Shown here one piece after another: positions 9,827-18,395 of a DNA stretch of 64,000 bases. Source of the DNA: Mucilaginibacter agri (GTDB taxonomy: Bacteria > Bacteroidota > Bacteroidia > Sphingobacteriales > Sphingobacteriaceae). The stretch spans positions 62,001 through 126,000 of the forward strand of contig NZ_WWEO01000038.1 of NCBI RefSeq assembly GCF_009928685.1, given 5' to 3'. Position 1 is the first letter of the stretch. Each line of letters begins with the position of its first letter. The translations under genes were made by a program, and so were the position numbers. The notes under the pieces were generated by a model. The model was given only the letters and a program-made list of their open reading frames with translations, was not told the origin of the DNA and did not search any database.

Positions 9827-10192
9827 ATGGTACTTATCATACTCAATGTTATCTTCTGCCTGGCGTTTTTAGCCTTCGCGTATGTAAATTTAAATGATAT
9901 TGATGCATGGCTTTGGGTTAGCATCTACGTTGCTGCTGCTGCATGCTGCGGGCTGGTGGTGTTTAAACTTTATTATCCTATGGTTTATCTTGGCCTTTGT
10001 GCATTTTATCTTATTTATGCCGCGATACTGTTTTTTGCTAAAGATGGTGTGCGCGACTGGATAGTGAAATACAACAAGCCGAGCATTGTAGAAACCATGC
10101 AGGCCGAAAAGCCCTATATCGAAAAAACGCGCGAATTCTTTGGGCTGCTTATAATTACCGGTGCTTTGCTGATCAACTACTTTGCCGTTTAA
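9827..10192 (+). CDS. TMEM220-family membrane protein
   Basis: A 121-residue inner-membrane protein with about four helices (4-20, 26-45, 49-67, 102-119). The AYVNLNDIDAWLWVSIY segment after helix 1 is the signature of the transmembrane family 220, found in bacteria and animals and of unknown function. The assigned ATG follows directly on the T-tract of a terminator, leaving no leader; no later Met would keep helix 1 whole. It is followed 18 bases later by the rpiA-like gene on the same strand, so the two are probably one unit. Confidence 0.8.
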   Translation: MVLIILNVIFCLAFLAFAYVNLNDIDAWLWVSIYVAAAACCGLVVFKLYYPMVYLGLCAFYLIYAAILFFAKDGVRDWIVKYNKPSIVETMQAEKPYIEKTREFFGLLIITGALLINYFAV

Positions 10193-10210
10193 TTTTTAAC
10201 CTTACTGCTT

Positions 10211-10903
10211 ATGGCAAATTATAAACAAGACGCAGCGAAAGCCTGCCTGCAGTTTTTAAAACCCTTGCAGGTAATTGGTTTGGGGGCGGGCGCAACCATT
10301 GCCTATCTGGTAGATTTTATTGCCGGGGATGTAGAACTGGCGAACTCCATTACGTTCGTATCCTCTTCCTTTCAAACAAGGTTAAACCTGGAACAAAAAG
10401 GGTTGAAGGTTAAAATGGCTTCACAGCTGTACGCTATTGATATTTATTTTGACGGCTGCGACCAGTTTGATGCCGAACTGAATGCCCTGAAAAGCGGCGG
10501 CGGTATCCATACCAGCGAAAAGATTTTGGCATCTACAGCCAAAGAGTTTATACTTATAGGAGACGAAAGCAAGTTTGTACCCGATCTTGACCATACCTAT
10601 CCGGTGGTTATTGAGATACTTCCCGAAGCTTTGAATATTGTAACGGTTAAAATAGAGGACGATTTTCCGCTGGCTACCGTAAACTTGCGGAGCGGCAAAG
10701 AAAAGGACGGCGCTGTAATCTCAGACAATGGCAACCTATTGGCTAACGTTAAGTTTGATGAACTGCCCGATATTGCCGAACTGAACACCTACTTTAAAAT
10801 GATGCCCGGTATTGTAGATCATTCGCTGTTTTACCAGATGGCCACTAAAGCCGTAGTAGCGGGCGAACATGGCGTTCGGGTTATTACGCCACAACGATTT
10901 TAG
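10211..10903 (+). CDS. rpiA: Ribose-5-phosphate isomerase A (divergent)
   Basis: A 230-residue RpiA-family protein, expected to interconvert ribose-5-phosphate and ribulose-5-phosphate in the non-oxidative pentose phosphate pathway. The acid/base residues known from the E. coli enzyme fall at the same numbers: Asp81 and Asp84 in FDGCDQF, Lys94 in LKSGGG, Glu103 in TSEKI. The phosphate-binding loop, usually GTGST, reads GAGAT here, so the loop has lost two hydroxyl residues. It may be a slow or altered isomerase, or simply a clade variant. A split transketolase from the same pathway lies at 56.3-58.3 kb but is not linked by operon. Confidence 0.85.
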   Translation: MANYKQDAAKACLQFLKPLQVIGLGAGATIAYLVDFIAGDVELANSITFVSSSFQTRLNLEQKGLKVKMASQLYAIDIYFDGCDQFDAELNALKSGGGIHTSEKILASTAKEFILIGDESKFVPDLDHTYPVVIEILPEALNIVTVKIEDDFPLATVNLRSGKEKDGAVISDNGNLLANVKFDELPDIAELNTYFKMMPGIVDHSLFYQMATKAVVAGEHGVRVITPQRF

Positions 10904-10907
10904 CCAT

Positions 10908-11114
10908 TTATTCCGGATCTGACTCCGATTCTCGTCGTCTCACCAATTGAACCAGGGAGATGGTAACCAATATAACGATGATCGGAATAATCACACATAG
11001 ATCTACACGCACAATATGCCCTGGCGTTGTTTTGCCCCAGTTGCGCACCAAATGCAACTCGTAATAGCTGTATGCAAGGAGAAAGAGTACGGTGAAAATT
11101 TGCGTCTTTGTCAT
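10908..11114 (-). CDS. Small two-helix membrane protein
   Basis: A 68-residue protein not recognised as any family. Two hydrophobic segments (about 5-18 and 37-59) flank a short polar stretch, and the C-terminus is charged (RRRESESDPE). It ends 4 bases after the convergent rpiA gene and has no detectable RBS. Coding is supported by length, hydrophobic pattern and the absence of any overlapping gene, but not by known homology. Confidence 0.55.
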   Translation of the reverse strand: MTKTQIFTVLFLLAYSYYELHLVRNWGKTTPGHIVRVDLCVIIPIIVILVTISLVQLVRRRESESDPE

Positions 11115-11169
11115 TTTAGCAATGAATTATTAAAACCCGTGGTGGCATTTCAATATACAAAGCAATAGG

Positions 11170-13143
11170 CTATTTGTTATAAATGGCTTGCTTATTTAGC
11201 TGTATGCAATAGCCTGTAGCCCAGCTGTCGGCCACATCTACGTACAAAATATTGGGTTTGTTATTTTTGTTGAGGGTTCCATCGGCAAGCCATTTGTTCA
11301 TTAATAAAAATATGGGCTTTTTACCGGTTAAAGACAGGTCGCGAATGCTGTGGTGTTTTCTGAATACGTTGGTTAAAAATATAGCACCATCTACAATTGG
11401 ATTTAATTCTTCACTCTGAAAATCGTTGCATACCATAGCTGCTTCATCCGCCGTTTGGGTTAGTTGCCAGTCCAGCCGTACAAGGTCGTTATACTTTACT
11501 TTGTTGTTGCCAATAGTAGTAAAAAAGGCTCTCTCCTTGGTCACCAGGTTAGCCAGTACATTCGTAGCGGCGTACTCTCTCCTGAAATTGATGAAGGCCT
11601 TCGATTCTGCTGCTATCGTACACGAGTCGATCCGGTTGTCGGCAGAAGCATACTCTTCAAAAGTTATGATAGCTTTCCCTGCTACATCTTTGAGGGTAAC
11701 CTCATTCAGTTTTCTTCCGCTACTGAAGAACATCTTGTCTTTACCCAAGCTATCCACAATAAACTGGGCCACCTCGGCGGCAGGTGCCTCCTTTTCGCAA
11801 AAATGACTGAAGGATATAATTACCGTTTCTTTTTTGTTGGCATCCAGAAAATCTTTTATCGCGGTAATAATGCTGCCCAACCGCTCGCCGTAACCACCGC
11901 CTATGGCATCGGCCATGCAGTCTGATGAACAGTGTTTAGTATAGAGCTTTTTATTGTAAGAGCCTATCCTCAAGTCGAGCATCCGGATGCCGGCGTTAAG
12001 TTGCCCTTTAACATCCTGGATTTGCGTAAGGGTATTACATTCATTAATAGTCTCGCTCTGCTGACCGCCTGCCGCAGTTAAAACAGACATGCCTGCATCG
12101 TGTGCCCCAGGTATAATAATGTCTGTTAAATGGTAATCCTCTTTGCCGTGGAAAAAGGTATCCTCCATCCAAGTGGCAGGGTTGTAAGTAGTAATTCGCG
12201 ATTGATATATCTTATTATTAATGCCCACATAGCTTAGCAGATGATTTTCGCCCACGTCGGTAACACTTACCAAATTTAAGGTGCTAATGTACTCCGGTAC
12301 AAAGGTTGCTTTTTTTGAACCCGTACCATTATCGTCTGTGAGGTAGTAAAGTTTGTTGTCTTTTTTAACACCTTTCCAAAGGTAAAATAGGTTGTCGGAG
12401 TTTTGGAATTGATGCACTGCAACCGCAGACCCTGCTGGTATTTGTGTTAACTTTTTAACGTCTGTCCAGTTGTCTTTACCTAAACTGAGATCAGCATAAG
12501 CCACAGCGCCTTTACCGCCCGACCAGATAACTCTTACGTTATTATCTTTAATATTTGCCGCACTCATGCTGCCATAGGGAATGTGATAAGGCGCCTTTTT
12601 TAAGGACGAACAATTGATGAGTCCGTCTGGTGCGAAAGTAACCGTAGCGTACCAGGTTTCGGTTTTGGTTTGCAGCAATACTAACGACTTGGTGTCATCA
12701 ATCTTCAGCCCGAAGATATTAACCGCCACCGACGGCAGGTCGCAGTTTTGAAACTGGTGAGTGGCGCTGTCTTTAAAATCTGCTTCATTGGTGTTGAAGG
12801 TATAATTGATCTTCCCGGAGTGATCTATCCAAAGCACATAAATATGTTCCCGGCTCGAGATTAGAGCCGGAGCGGAACTGCTTTGACTACTTGTTATGCT
12901 TTCGTCGGTAATGCCGGATTTAGTGGCTGGTTCACCTAGGTTTGCGATGTGAATGCTGCCATCGGCTTTATCATTCCAGCATATAAAATTATTCCCTTTA
13001 AACACAATACTGCCAACAGGCTTGTCGGTAATGGCTGCGGTATTTATACTATCAGGCAAAGAAAAGCTTAACTGCTGTTGAGCAAAAGTAGTTGTATATA
13101 AAAAAGCGCTAGGTAACAGTAATAAAGCGATTCCTTTTATCAT
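11170..13143 (-). CDS. Secreted PI-PLC X-domain-like protein with N-terminal propeller-like region
   Basis: A 657-residue exported protein. After signal peptide MIKGIALLLLPSAFLYTTTFA, residues of about 20-330 show repeated short beta blades with alternating hydrophobics and tryptophans (FVLWIDHSGKI-like units), resembling lectin or sialidase propellers. The C-terminal half is a PLC-like phosphodiesterase: LTDIIIPGAHDAGM gives the first catalytic His, RMLDLRIGSY the metal/active-site strand, and TKHCSSDC a second His. Family enzymes cleave phosphatidylinositol-type head groups; the substrate here is unknown. The frame opens at 13191, but the ATG at 13143 starts the signal peptide. It is divergent from the FadL-like gene, 54 bases away. 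Confidence 0.85.
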   Translation of the reverse strand: MIKGIALLLLPSAFLYTTTFAQQQLSFSLPDSINTAAITDKPVGSIVFKGNNFICWNDKADGSIHIANLGEPATKSGITDESITSSQSSSAPALISSREHIYVLWIDHSGKINYTFNTNEADFKDSATHQFQNCDLPSVAVNIFGLKIDDTKSLVLLQTKTETWYATVTFAPDGLINCSSLKKAPYHIPYGSMSAANIKDNNVRVIWSGGKGAVAYADLSLGKDNWTDVKKLTQIPAGSAVAVHQFQNSDNLFYLWKGVKKDNKLYYLTDDNGTGSKKATFVPEYISTLNLVSVTDVGENHLLSYVGINNKIYQSRITTYNPATWMEDTFFHGKEDYHLTDIIIPGAHDAGMSVLTAAGGQQSETINECNTLTQIQDVKGQLNAGIRMLDLRIGSYNKKLYTKHCSSDCMADAIGGGYGERLGSIITAIKDFLDANKKETVIISFSHFCEKEAPAAEVAQFIVDSLGKDKMFFSSGRKLNEVTLKDVAGKAIITFEEYASADNRIDSCTIAAESKAFINFRREYAATNVLANLVTKERAFFTTIGNNKVKYNDLVRLDWQLTQTADEAAMVCNDFQSEELNPIVDGAIFLTNVFRKHHSIRDLSLTGKKPIFLLMNKWLADGTLNKNNKPNILYVDVADSWATGYCIQLNKQAIYNK

Positions 13144-13197
13144 AAATTTATGATTATCAAGATGTAGCGGTAATTTAAAACTTAAAATCAAGAAAAG

Positions 13198-14652
13198 ATG
13201 GCCAAACTTTATTTTGCGCGAATAATTTTCCTGTCCGTGTTTCTGGGTTTCGTTTTGAATGAAACCAAGGCTCAGGATACCAATTACTGGTCGTCGGAAT
13301 ACGGGCCTGCAGGGTTTCTAACACCCGGGGCGGCTGTTGCATTTACAAGAGATAGCGGAGTGCTTTATTATAACCCAGCTTTATTGGGTTACAATACTAA
13401 AAGCACAGCAAGTATAAGTGGGTCTATTTATCAGCTTAATTCAATCAAAATAAAAAACGGGGCGGGGCCGGGTTATAACCTTAATTCGAGTGGGGCGGCC
13501 ATTATACCGGTTGCGGCGTCGGGTATTTTCGCTTTTAAAGGGAAAAAGAAGTTTACCATAGCTTACGCCATTATCCATAACCCGGTGCTCGGTTACCAAG
13601 CCTCCCAACAGCGCGATGATAAGTTTAATGTGCTTAACGATGCTTACAGCCCCGGTAACGAGGTTTTTATAGGCCAGTTTGATAATCAGAACACTATTAA
13701 CGAAACCTCCGGCTCTTTAAGCACCGGCTTTAAATTATCAAAAAATCTGGCAGTAGGTTTCTCTACAGAGCTTTTATTCCGAAGGCAGTTCTATCAGAGC
13801 AATCAGAGCACAAGAGTAGAGATTAATACGCCAACTACTTTAGGTATACCACCCCTTTCAGACGTAGAATCGCTTTATCAAACTTCCTATAATTATCTGG
13901 GCCTGCGCTTTAAAGCGGGTGTTGCTTATAATATGGAACGTCATCATTTCGGGCTGAACATTTCGTCGCCATTGGCGCGATTGTACGGCAAGGCCGATTT
14001 ATTGTCCAACACATTTATATCCAATCTCATATTTGCCAATAGCGACACCGCTAACCTGCTGGCTTCCACTAAACAAAGCAAGTTAAAAGCAACGTATAAA
14101 ATGCCGGTAAGTATCGCCGCAGGTTATGCCTATGATACTGGATGGGGGCAGGTATACTTAAGTGCAGAGTACTTTAATAGCCTGGCCGAGTACAATATTA
14201 TAACGCCTAAAAATAAACCCTTCATCCGTGATGACGGCCCGGCGGATGATCCATTTACCTCGTCTTTCCTAAAATCCATAGACGGACGAAAATCCATTAC
14301 CAATTTTGGGGTAGGGGTAAGTTATAATGTTAACGCTACATTAACGGGCTATGTATCTGCCCGTACAGACTTTACTTACGCACAAAAGCAGGAGGATATT
14401 GATGCCGACGGTTATTTACCCCGCACCTCTTACTTCAACAATTATCACGGTCAAATTGGAGCTAATATTAAAAAAAGGAAGTTTAATCTGCGTACAGGGT
14501 TGTTGCTTACTTATGGGCATACCAACAACTACCCGCAGCCCATCAACTTCAGTAATCCAAACGAGAATAATTATTTAACAGGGAACACTACGCTAACAGC
14601 CCAGTCCTTTTTTGGCGTAGGGCTAATGTTTGCATATATCTATAATCTTTAA
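13198..14652 (+). CDS. OmpP1/FadL-like outer-membrane protein
   Basis: A 484-residue exported beta-barrel. The signal peptide MAKLYFARIIFLSVFLGFVLNETKA is followed by an N-terminal plug-like segment with LTPGAAVAFTRDSGVLYYNPALLGY, the hallmark of the FadL/TodX/PorV family, and then amphipathic strands to a terminal YIYNL. Such proteins pass hydrophobic compounds over the outer membrane or, in Bacteroidota, serve as T9SS PorV-like shuttles; this copy lies outside any por cluster, so transport is the simpler guess. Its stop codon interlocks with that of the convergent dnaE gene. Confidence 0.8.
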   Translation: MAKLYFARIIFLSVFLGFVLNETKAQDTNYWSSEYGPAGFLTPGAAVAFTRDSGVLYYNPALLGYNTKSTASISGSIYQLNSIKIKNGAGPGYNLNSSGAAIIPVAASGIFAFKGKKKFTIAYAIIHNPVLGYQASQQRDDKFNVLNDAYSPGNEVFIGQFDNQNTINETSGSLSTGFKLSKNLAVGFSTELLFRRQFYQSNQSTRVEINTPTTLGIPPLSDVESLYQTSYNYLGLRFKAGVAYNMERHHFGLNISSPLARLYGKADLLSNTFISNLIFANSDTANLLASTKQSKLKATYKMPVSIAAGYAYDTGWGQVYLSAEYFNSLAEYNIITPKNKPFIRDDGPADDPFTSSFLKSIDGRKSITNFGVGVSYNVNATLTGYVSARTDFTYAQKQEDIDADGYLPRTSYFNNYHGQIGANIKKRKFNLRTGLLLTYGHTNNYPQPINFSNPNENNYLTGNTTLTAQSFFGVGLMFAYIYNL

Positions 14653-17600
14653 GCCAGTACTGGTGCCACGTTGGTTAAGTTCATGATCTCTTCAATCAGA
14701 TCATCGCTTGGGTTTACCTTTATTGTTTTAGATGGCATCTGAATATTGTAGCCCTCGTCATCGCGCACTATAAATTTAAGCGTGCAATTTTTAGATGGGT
14801 ATTTCTCAATATTGGTATCTACCGCTTGTTGTAGGCTTTGCAGTAACTCGCTGTTAATGTTATGCAGTTCCAGGTGCACGGTTAATGATTTGGTGAACTT
14901 ATCCCGCATTTCCGATAGCAGGGAGATAGCGCTTATGCGCAAATCCCAGTTATCTTTTTGGCGAAACTTTTCTTCGATATTACCCTTAATATGCACAAAG
15001 TAGCCTTCCGACATCAGGTTGCGGAATTTAATATAGTCATCGCCAAAGAGCGCAAATTCGTACGATTCGTTATAATCTTCCAGCACAAAAGTTCCGAACG
15101 GCTTACCGGTTTTGGTCATCCGATGTTGCACGCTGCCCATCAGGCCGCCAATGCTTAGCTCGCCTTTTTTGCGCAGGTCAGCAAAGGCTTGGGCAATATC
15201 ATCGCCACCCTCACCGCTGCGGGCTTTAACCATCAATTTAAGGTCGCTCACATTACTATTGCAAAATCTTTGCAACTCTAGTTTGTAATTATCTAAAGGG
15301 TGCCCGGTCAAATAAATCCCGATTACATCCTTTTCGTATTTCAGTTTCTCAATCAGCGACCACTCTTCACACTCGGGCATCGGAGGCTCTGGAATATACG
15401 AGGCTATAGATCCACCAAATAACGATGATTGCGAGCTGTTCTGCGTATTCTGGTAATCGTTCGAGAATTTGATCATGCGCTCGATACCGGTTAACAAGCC
15501 GTTTTCTGTTTTGGCAAAGAATTGAGCGCGCTTTAAATTGAAACCGTCGAAGGCACCACTGTAGACCAGGTTTTCGTACGATTTTTTGTTTACGTTACGG
15601 CCGTTAGAGCGTTTGGCAAAATCATATATAGATTCGTATGGTCCGTTGGCGTTGCGCTCGTCGATAATACTTTCAATAGCTTTTTCGCCCACCCCTTTAA
15701 TACCTGAGAAACCGAAACGGATTTCGCCTTTTTTATTCGGTGTAAAGGCCATGTCGCTCTCGTTAATATCCGGTCCTAAAACCATGATACCCATGCGGCG
15801 ACACTCATCCATAAAGAAGGTGATCTTCTCAATGTTGTTCTGGTTGTTTAGTACCGCCGACATATACTCCGAAGGGTAATGCGCTTTTAAATAGGCTGTT
15901 TGATAAGCCACAAAGGCATAACAGGTAGAGTGCGATTTGTTGAATGCGTATTGCGCAAATGCTTTCCAGTCGGTCCAGATTTTGGTTAGCTTATCTTTGG
16001 GATGGCCGTTTTTGATAGCCCCTTCAGTAAACTGAGATTCCATTTTATTCAGAATCTCAATTTGCTTTTTACCCATCGCCTTACGCAAAACGTCGGCATC
16101 ACCTTTACTAAAGCCTGCCAGTTTTTGCGACAAAAGCATCACCTGCTCCTGGTACACGGTAATACCATAGGTTTCGCCCAAGTATTCTTCCATGTCAGGT
16201 AAATCGAATGTGATGGGTTCCTGGCCGTGTTTACGCTTGATAAAGTTAGGGATGTATTCAATCGGCCCCGGGCGATATAAGGCGTTCATGGCAATTAAAT
16301 CCTCAAACTTATCGGGCTTTAGGTCGCGCAGGTACATTTGCATACCATCACTTTCAAACTGGAAAGTACCGTTGGTATCGCCACGCTGGTAAAGTTCAAA
16401 GGTTGTCTGATCGTCTAACGGAATGTAATCAATGTCTATATCAACACCGTGATTTAGTTTGATCATCCGCAACGCGCCCTTAATAATGGTCAGCGTTTTC
16501 AGACCCAAAAAGTCCATCTTAATTACCCCGGCATCCTCAATTACACGGCCATCATACTGGGTAACCAACAGGTCGGAGTCTTTGGCTGTGGCAACCGGTA
16601 CAATATTTGTTAAATCCTCGGGCGCAATAATGATACCAGCGGCGTGTACACCTGTATTACGTACCGAACCTTCCAGCTTTTCGGCCTCGCGCAATACGAT
16701 ACCGCGCAGATCGGGGCTTTTGTATATATCCTGTAGTTCGGGTACTTGTTCAATGGCGGTCTTTAAGTTAATACCCAAAGTATCGGGTACCAGCTTCTTC
16801 ATTAAGTTTACCTCGGATAGGGGCATATCCAACACCCTGCCCACATCCTGAATACTGGTACGGGCAGCCATCGAACCATAGGTAATGATCTGTGCAACCT
16901 GGTTGCGGCCATATTTATTAACCACGTAGTCAATAACCTTTTGGCGGCCTTCGTCGTCAAAATCCGTATCAATATCGGGCATCGACTTTCTGTCGGGGTT
17001 AAGGAAACGCTCAAATAGCAAGTTGTACTTCATCGGGTCGATGTTGGTGATCCCGGTACAATAGGCCACTACCGATCCGGCAGCCGAACCACGACCCGGG
17101 CCAATAAAAACGCCAATATCGCGTCCGGCTTTAATAAAGTCGGCCACGATGAGGAAGTAACCCGCAAAACCCATGGTGCGGATGGTGAATAACTCGAAGT
17201 TGATCCGCTCTTCTACTTCGGGTGTAATATCTATGTAACGCTCTTTTGCGCCACGAAAGGTCATGTCTTTCAGAAACTCCCACTGGTTCATTACATCCGC
17301 TTCCGGGCCGGTATGGATAGCAAATTCCGGCGGGATGGGGAAGTTAGGAAGCATAATATCGCGCTTCAGTTTCAGCACATCTACCTTGTCAACAATCTCA
17401 TTGGTGTTGTCTAATGATTCGGGGATGTCATGAAACAGTTTACCCATTTCGGCCTGCGTCTTAAAATAAAACTGGTCGTTAGGGAAGCCGAAACGATAGC
17501 CCTTGCCACCTTCTTCGTCGGTTGCGATTGGGGTGCTCTGCATATCGCCGGTGTTTACGCACAGCAAAATATCGTGCGCGTTGGCATCCTGCTGATCCAC

Positions 17601-18230
17601 ATAATGCGAATCGTTAGAGCAAATTACTTTTACGTTATGTTTTTTCGCGTACTTAAGCAGCGTTTCGTTAATAATGGTTTGCTCGTTAATCTCGTGCCTT
17701 TGCAGCTCAATGTAGTAGTCTTCGCCAAACAGGTCAAGCCACCATTTAAACTCGGCTTCGGCCTCTTCTTCAGTTTTCTTTAAGATAGCCTGCGGAACAG
17801 ATGCACCAATACAGCAGCTGGTAGCAATTAATCCTTTATGGTGTTTTAATATCAGCTCTTTATCAATACGCGGCCATTTGCTGTAAAGCCCTTCCATATA
17901 ACCGTACGAGCACAGTTTGATAAGGTTGCGGTAGCCTTCGGCGTTTTTGGCAATCAATAACTGGTGGTGGCGTACATCTTTCTTCTCTTTGGTAAACTGC
18001 TTTTTGTGGCGGTCTTCTACCACGTAAAATTCGCAGCCAACAATGGGTTTTACGTTATGCTTACCAGCTTCGGCCACAAACTTAAACACGCCGAACATGT
18101 TACCGTGGTCGGTAATAGCCAAAGCCTTCATGCCATCCGCAGCAGCCTTTTTGTAAAGCTTGCTAATGTCGGCAGCGCCGTCGAGCAATGAAAACTGGGT
18201 GTGTACGTGTAAGTGCGAAAAATCTGGCAT
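14649..18230 (-). CDS. dnaE: DNA polymerase III alpha subunit
   Basis: The replicative polymerase catalytic subunit, 1193 residues, a normal length for DnaE. The PHP domain opens with HLHVHTQFSLLDG and ITDHGNMFG. GPGRGSAAGSVVAY and the catalytic aspartates in PDIDTDF (about residue 417) define the polymerase core; AYNKSH-like AQYAFNKSHSTCYA belongs to the finger region. A helix-hairpin-helix (FSGIKGVGEKAIESI) and an OB fold (SIGGLMGSVQHRMTKTGKPFGTFVLED) follow. The tail beyond the OB fold is short. The ATG at 18230 is fixed by the PHP start. It is transcribed alone with a TAnnTTTG element 33 bases upstream; its stop overlaps that of the convergent gene. Confidence 0.99.
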   Translation of the reverse strand: MPDFSHLHVHTQFSLLDGAADISKLYKKAAADGMKALAITDHGNMFGVFKFVAEAGKHNVKPIVGCEFYVVEDRHKKQFTKEKKDVRHHQLLIAKNAEGYRNLIKLCSYGYMEGLYSKWPRIDKELILKHHKGLIATSCCIGASVPQAILKKTEEEAEAEFKWWLDLFGEDYYIELQRHEINEQTIINETLLKYAKKHNVKVICSNDSHYVDQQDANAHDILLCVNTGDMQSTPIATDEEGGKGYRFGFPNDQFYFKTQAEMGKLFHDIPESLDNTNEIVDKVDVLKLKRDIMLPNFPIPPEFAIHTGPEADVMNQWEFLKDMTFRGAKERYIDITPEVEERINFELFTIRTMGFAGYFLIVADFIKAGRDIGVFIGPGRGSAAGSVVAYCTGITNIDPMKYNLLFERFLNPDRKSMPDIDTDFDDEGRQKVIDYVVNKYGRNQVAQIITYGSMAARTSIQDVGRVLDMPLSEVNLMKKLVPDTLGINLKTAIEQVPELQDIYKSPDLRGIVLREAEKLEGSVRNTGVHAAGIIIAPEDLTNIVPVATAKDSDLLVTQYDGRVIEDAGVIKMDFLGLKTLTIIKGALRMIKLNHGVDIDIDYIPLDDQTTFELYQRGDTNGTFQFESDGMQMYLRDLKPDKFEDLIAMNALYRPGPIEYIPNFIKRKHGQEPITFDLPDMEEYLGETYGITVYQEQVMLLSQKLAGFSKGDADVLRKAMGKKQIEILNKMESQFTEGAIKNGHPKDKLTKIWTDWKAFAQYAFNKSHSTCYAFVAYQTAYLKAHYPSEYMSAVLNNQNNIEKITFFMDECRRMGIMVLGPDINESDMAFTPNKKGEIRFGFSGIKGVGEKAIESIIDERNANGPYESIYDFAKRSNGRNVNKKSYENLVYSGAFDGFNLKRAQFFAKTENGLLTGIERMIKFSNDYQNTQNSSQSSLFGGSIASYIPEPPMPECEEWSLIEKLKYEKDVIGIYLTGHPLDNYKLELQRFCNSNVSDLKLMVKARSGEGGDDIAQAFADLRKKGELSIGGLMGSVQHRMTKTGKPFGTFVLEDYNESYEFALFGDDYIKFRNLMSEGYFVHIKGNIEEKFRQKDNWDLRISAISLLSEMRDKFTKSLTVHLELHNINSELLQSLQQAVDTNIEKYPSKNCTLKFIVRDDEGYNIQMPSKTIKVNPSDDLIEEIMNLTNVAPVLA

Positions 18231-18262
18231 AACTAATCCTGTCGTTCAAAAAAAGAAGAGTA

Positions 18263-18270
18263 CAAATTTA
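18263..18270 (-). promoter_or_regulatory. Putative dnaE -7 promoter element
   Basis: TAAATTTG on the minus strand, a perfect TAnnTTTG, 33 bases upstream of the dnaE ATG. No convincing -33 box accompanies it. Confidence 0.5.
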
Positions 18271-18382
18271 CCAAAATTGTTAGTTTTTGGCCCGATTAAA
18301 TGATCCGTTTTCTTAACATTTTTTTAATCTCATTACAAGGTCAATATTGCGAATTGGTTACATGCGCCGCTATAATAAACAA

Positions 18383-18390
18383 TACTTTTG
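18383..18390 (+). promoter_or_regulatory. Putative -7 promoter element of the DHA2 exporter
   Basis: TACTTTTG, followed by only five bases before the ATG at 18396. Transcription would begin at or next to the start codon, suggesting a leaderless mRNA, and ruling out the ATG at 18300 that opens the frame. Confidence 0.5.
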
Positions 18391-18395
18391 CCCGC

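Noticed and set aside
11426..11925. Two open frames of 126 and 153 codons on the plus strand
   Set aside because: They lie wholly inside the PI-PLC-like gene in antisense and resemble no family; the host gene has clear catalytic motifs.
16459..16851. 130-codon plus-strand frame in dnaE
   Set aside because: Shadow of the conserved polymerase region; sequence is low in family features.
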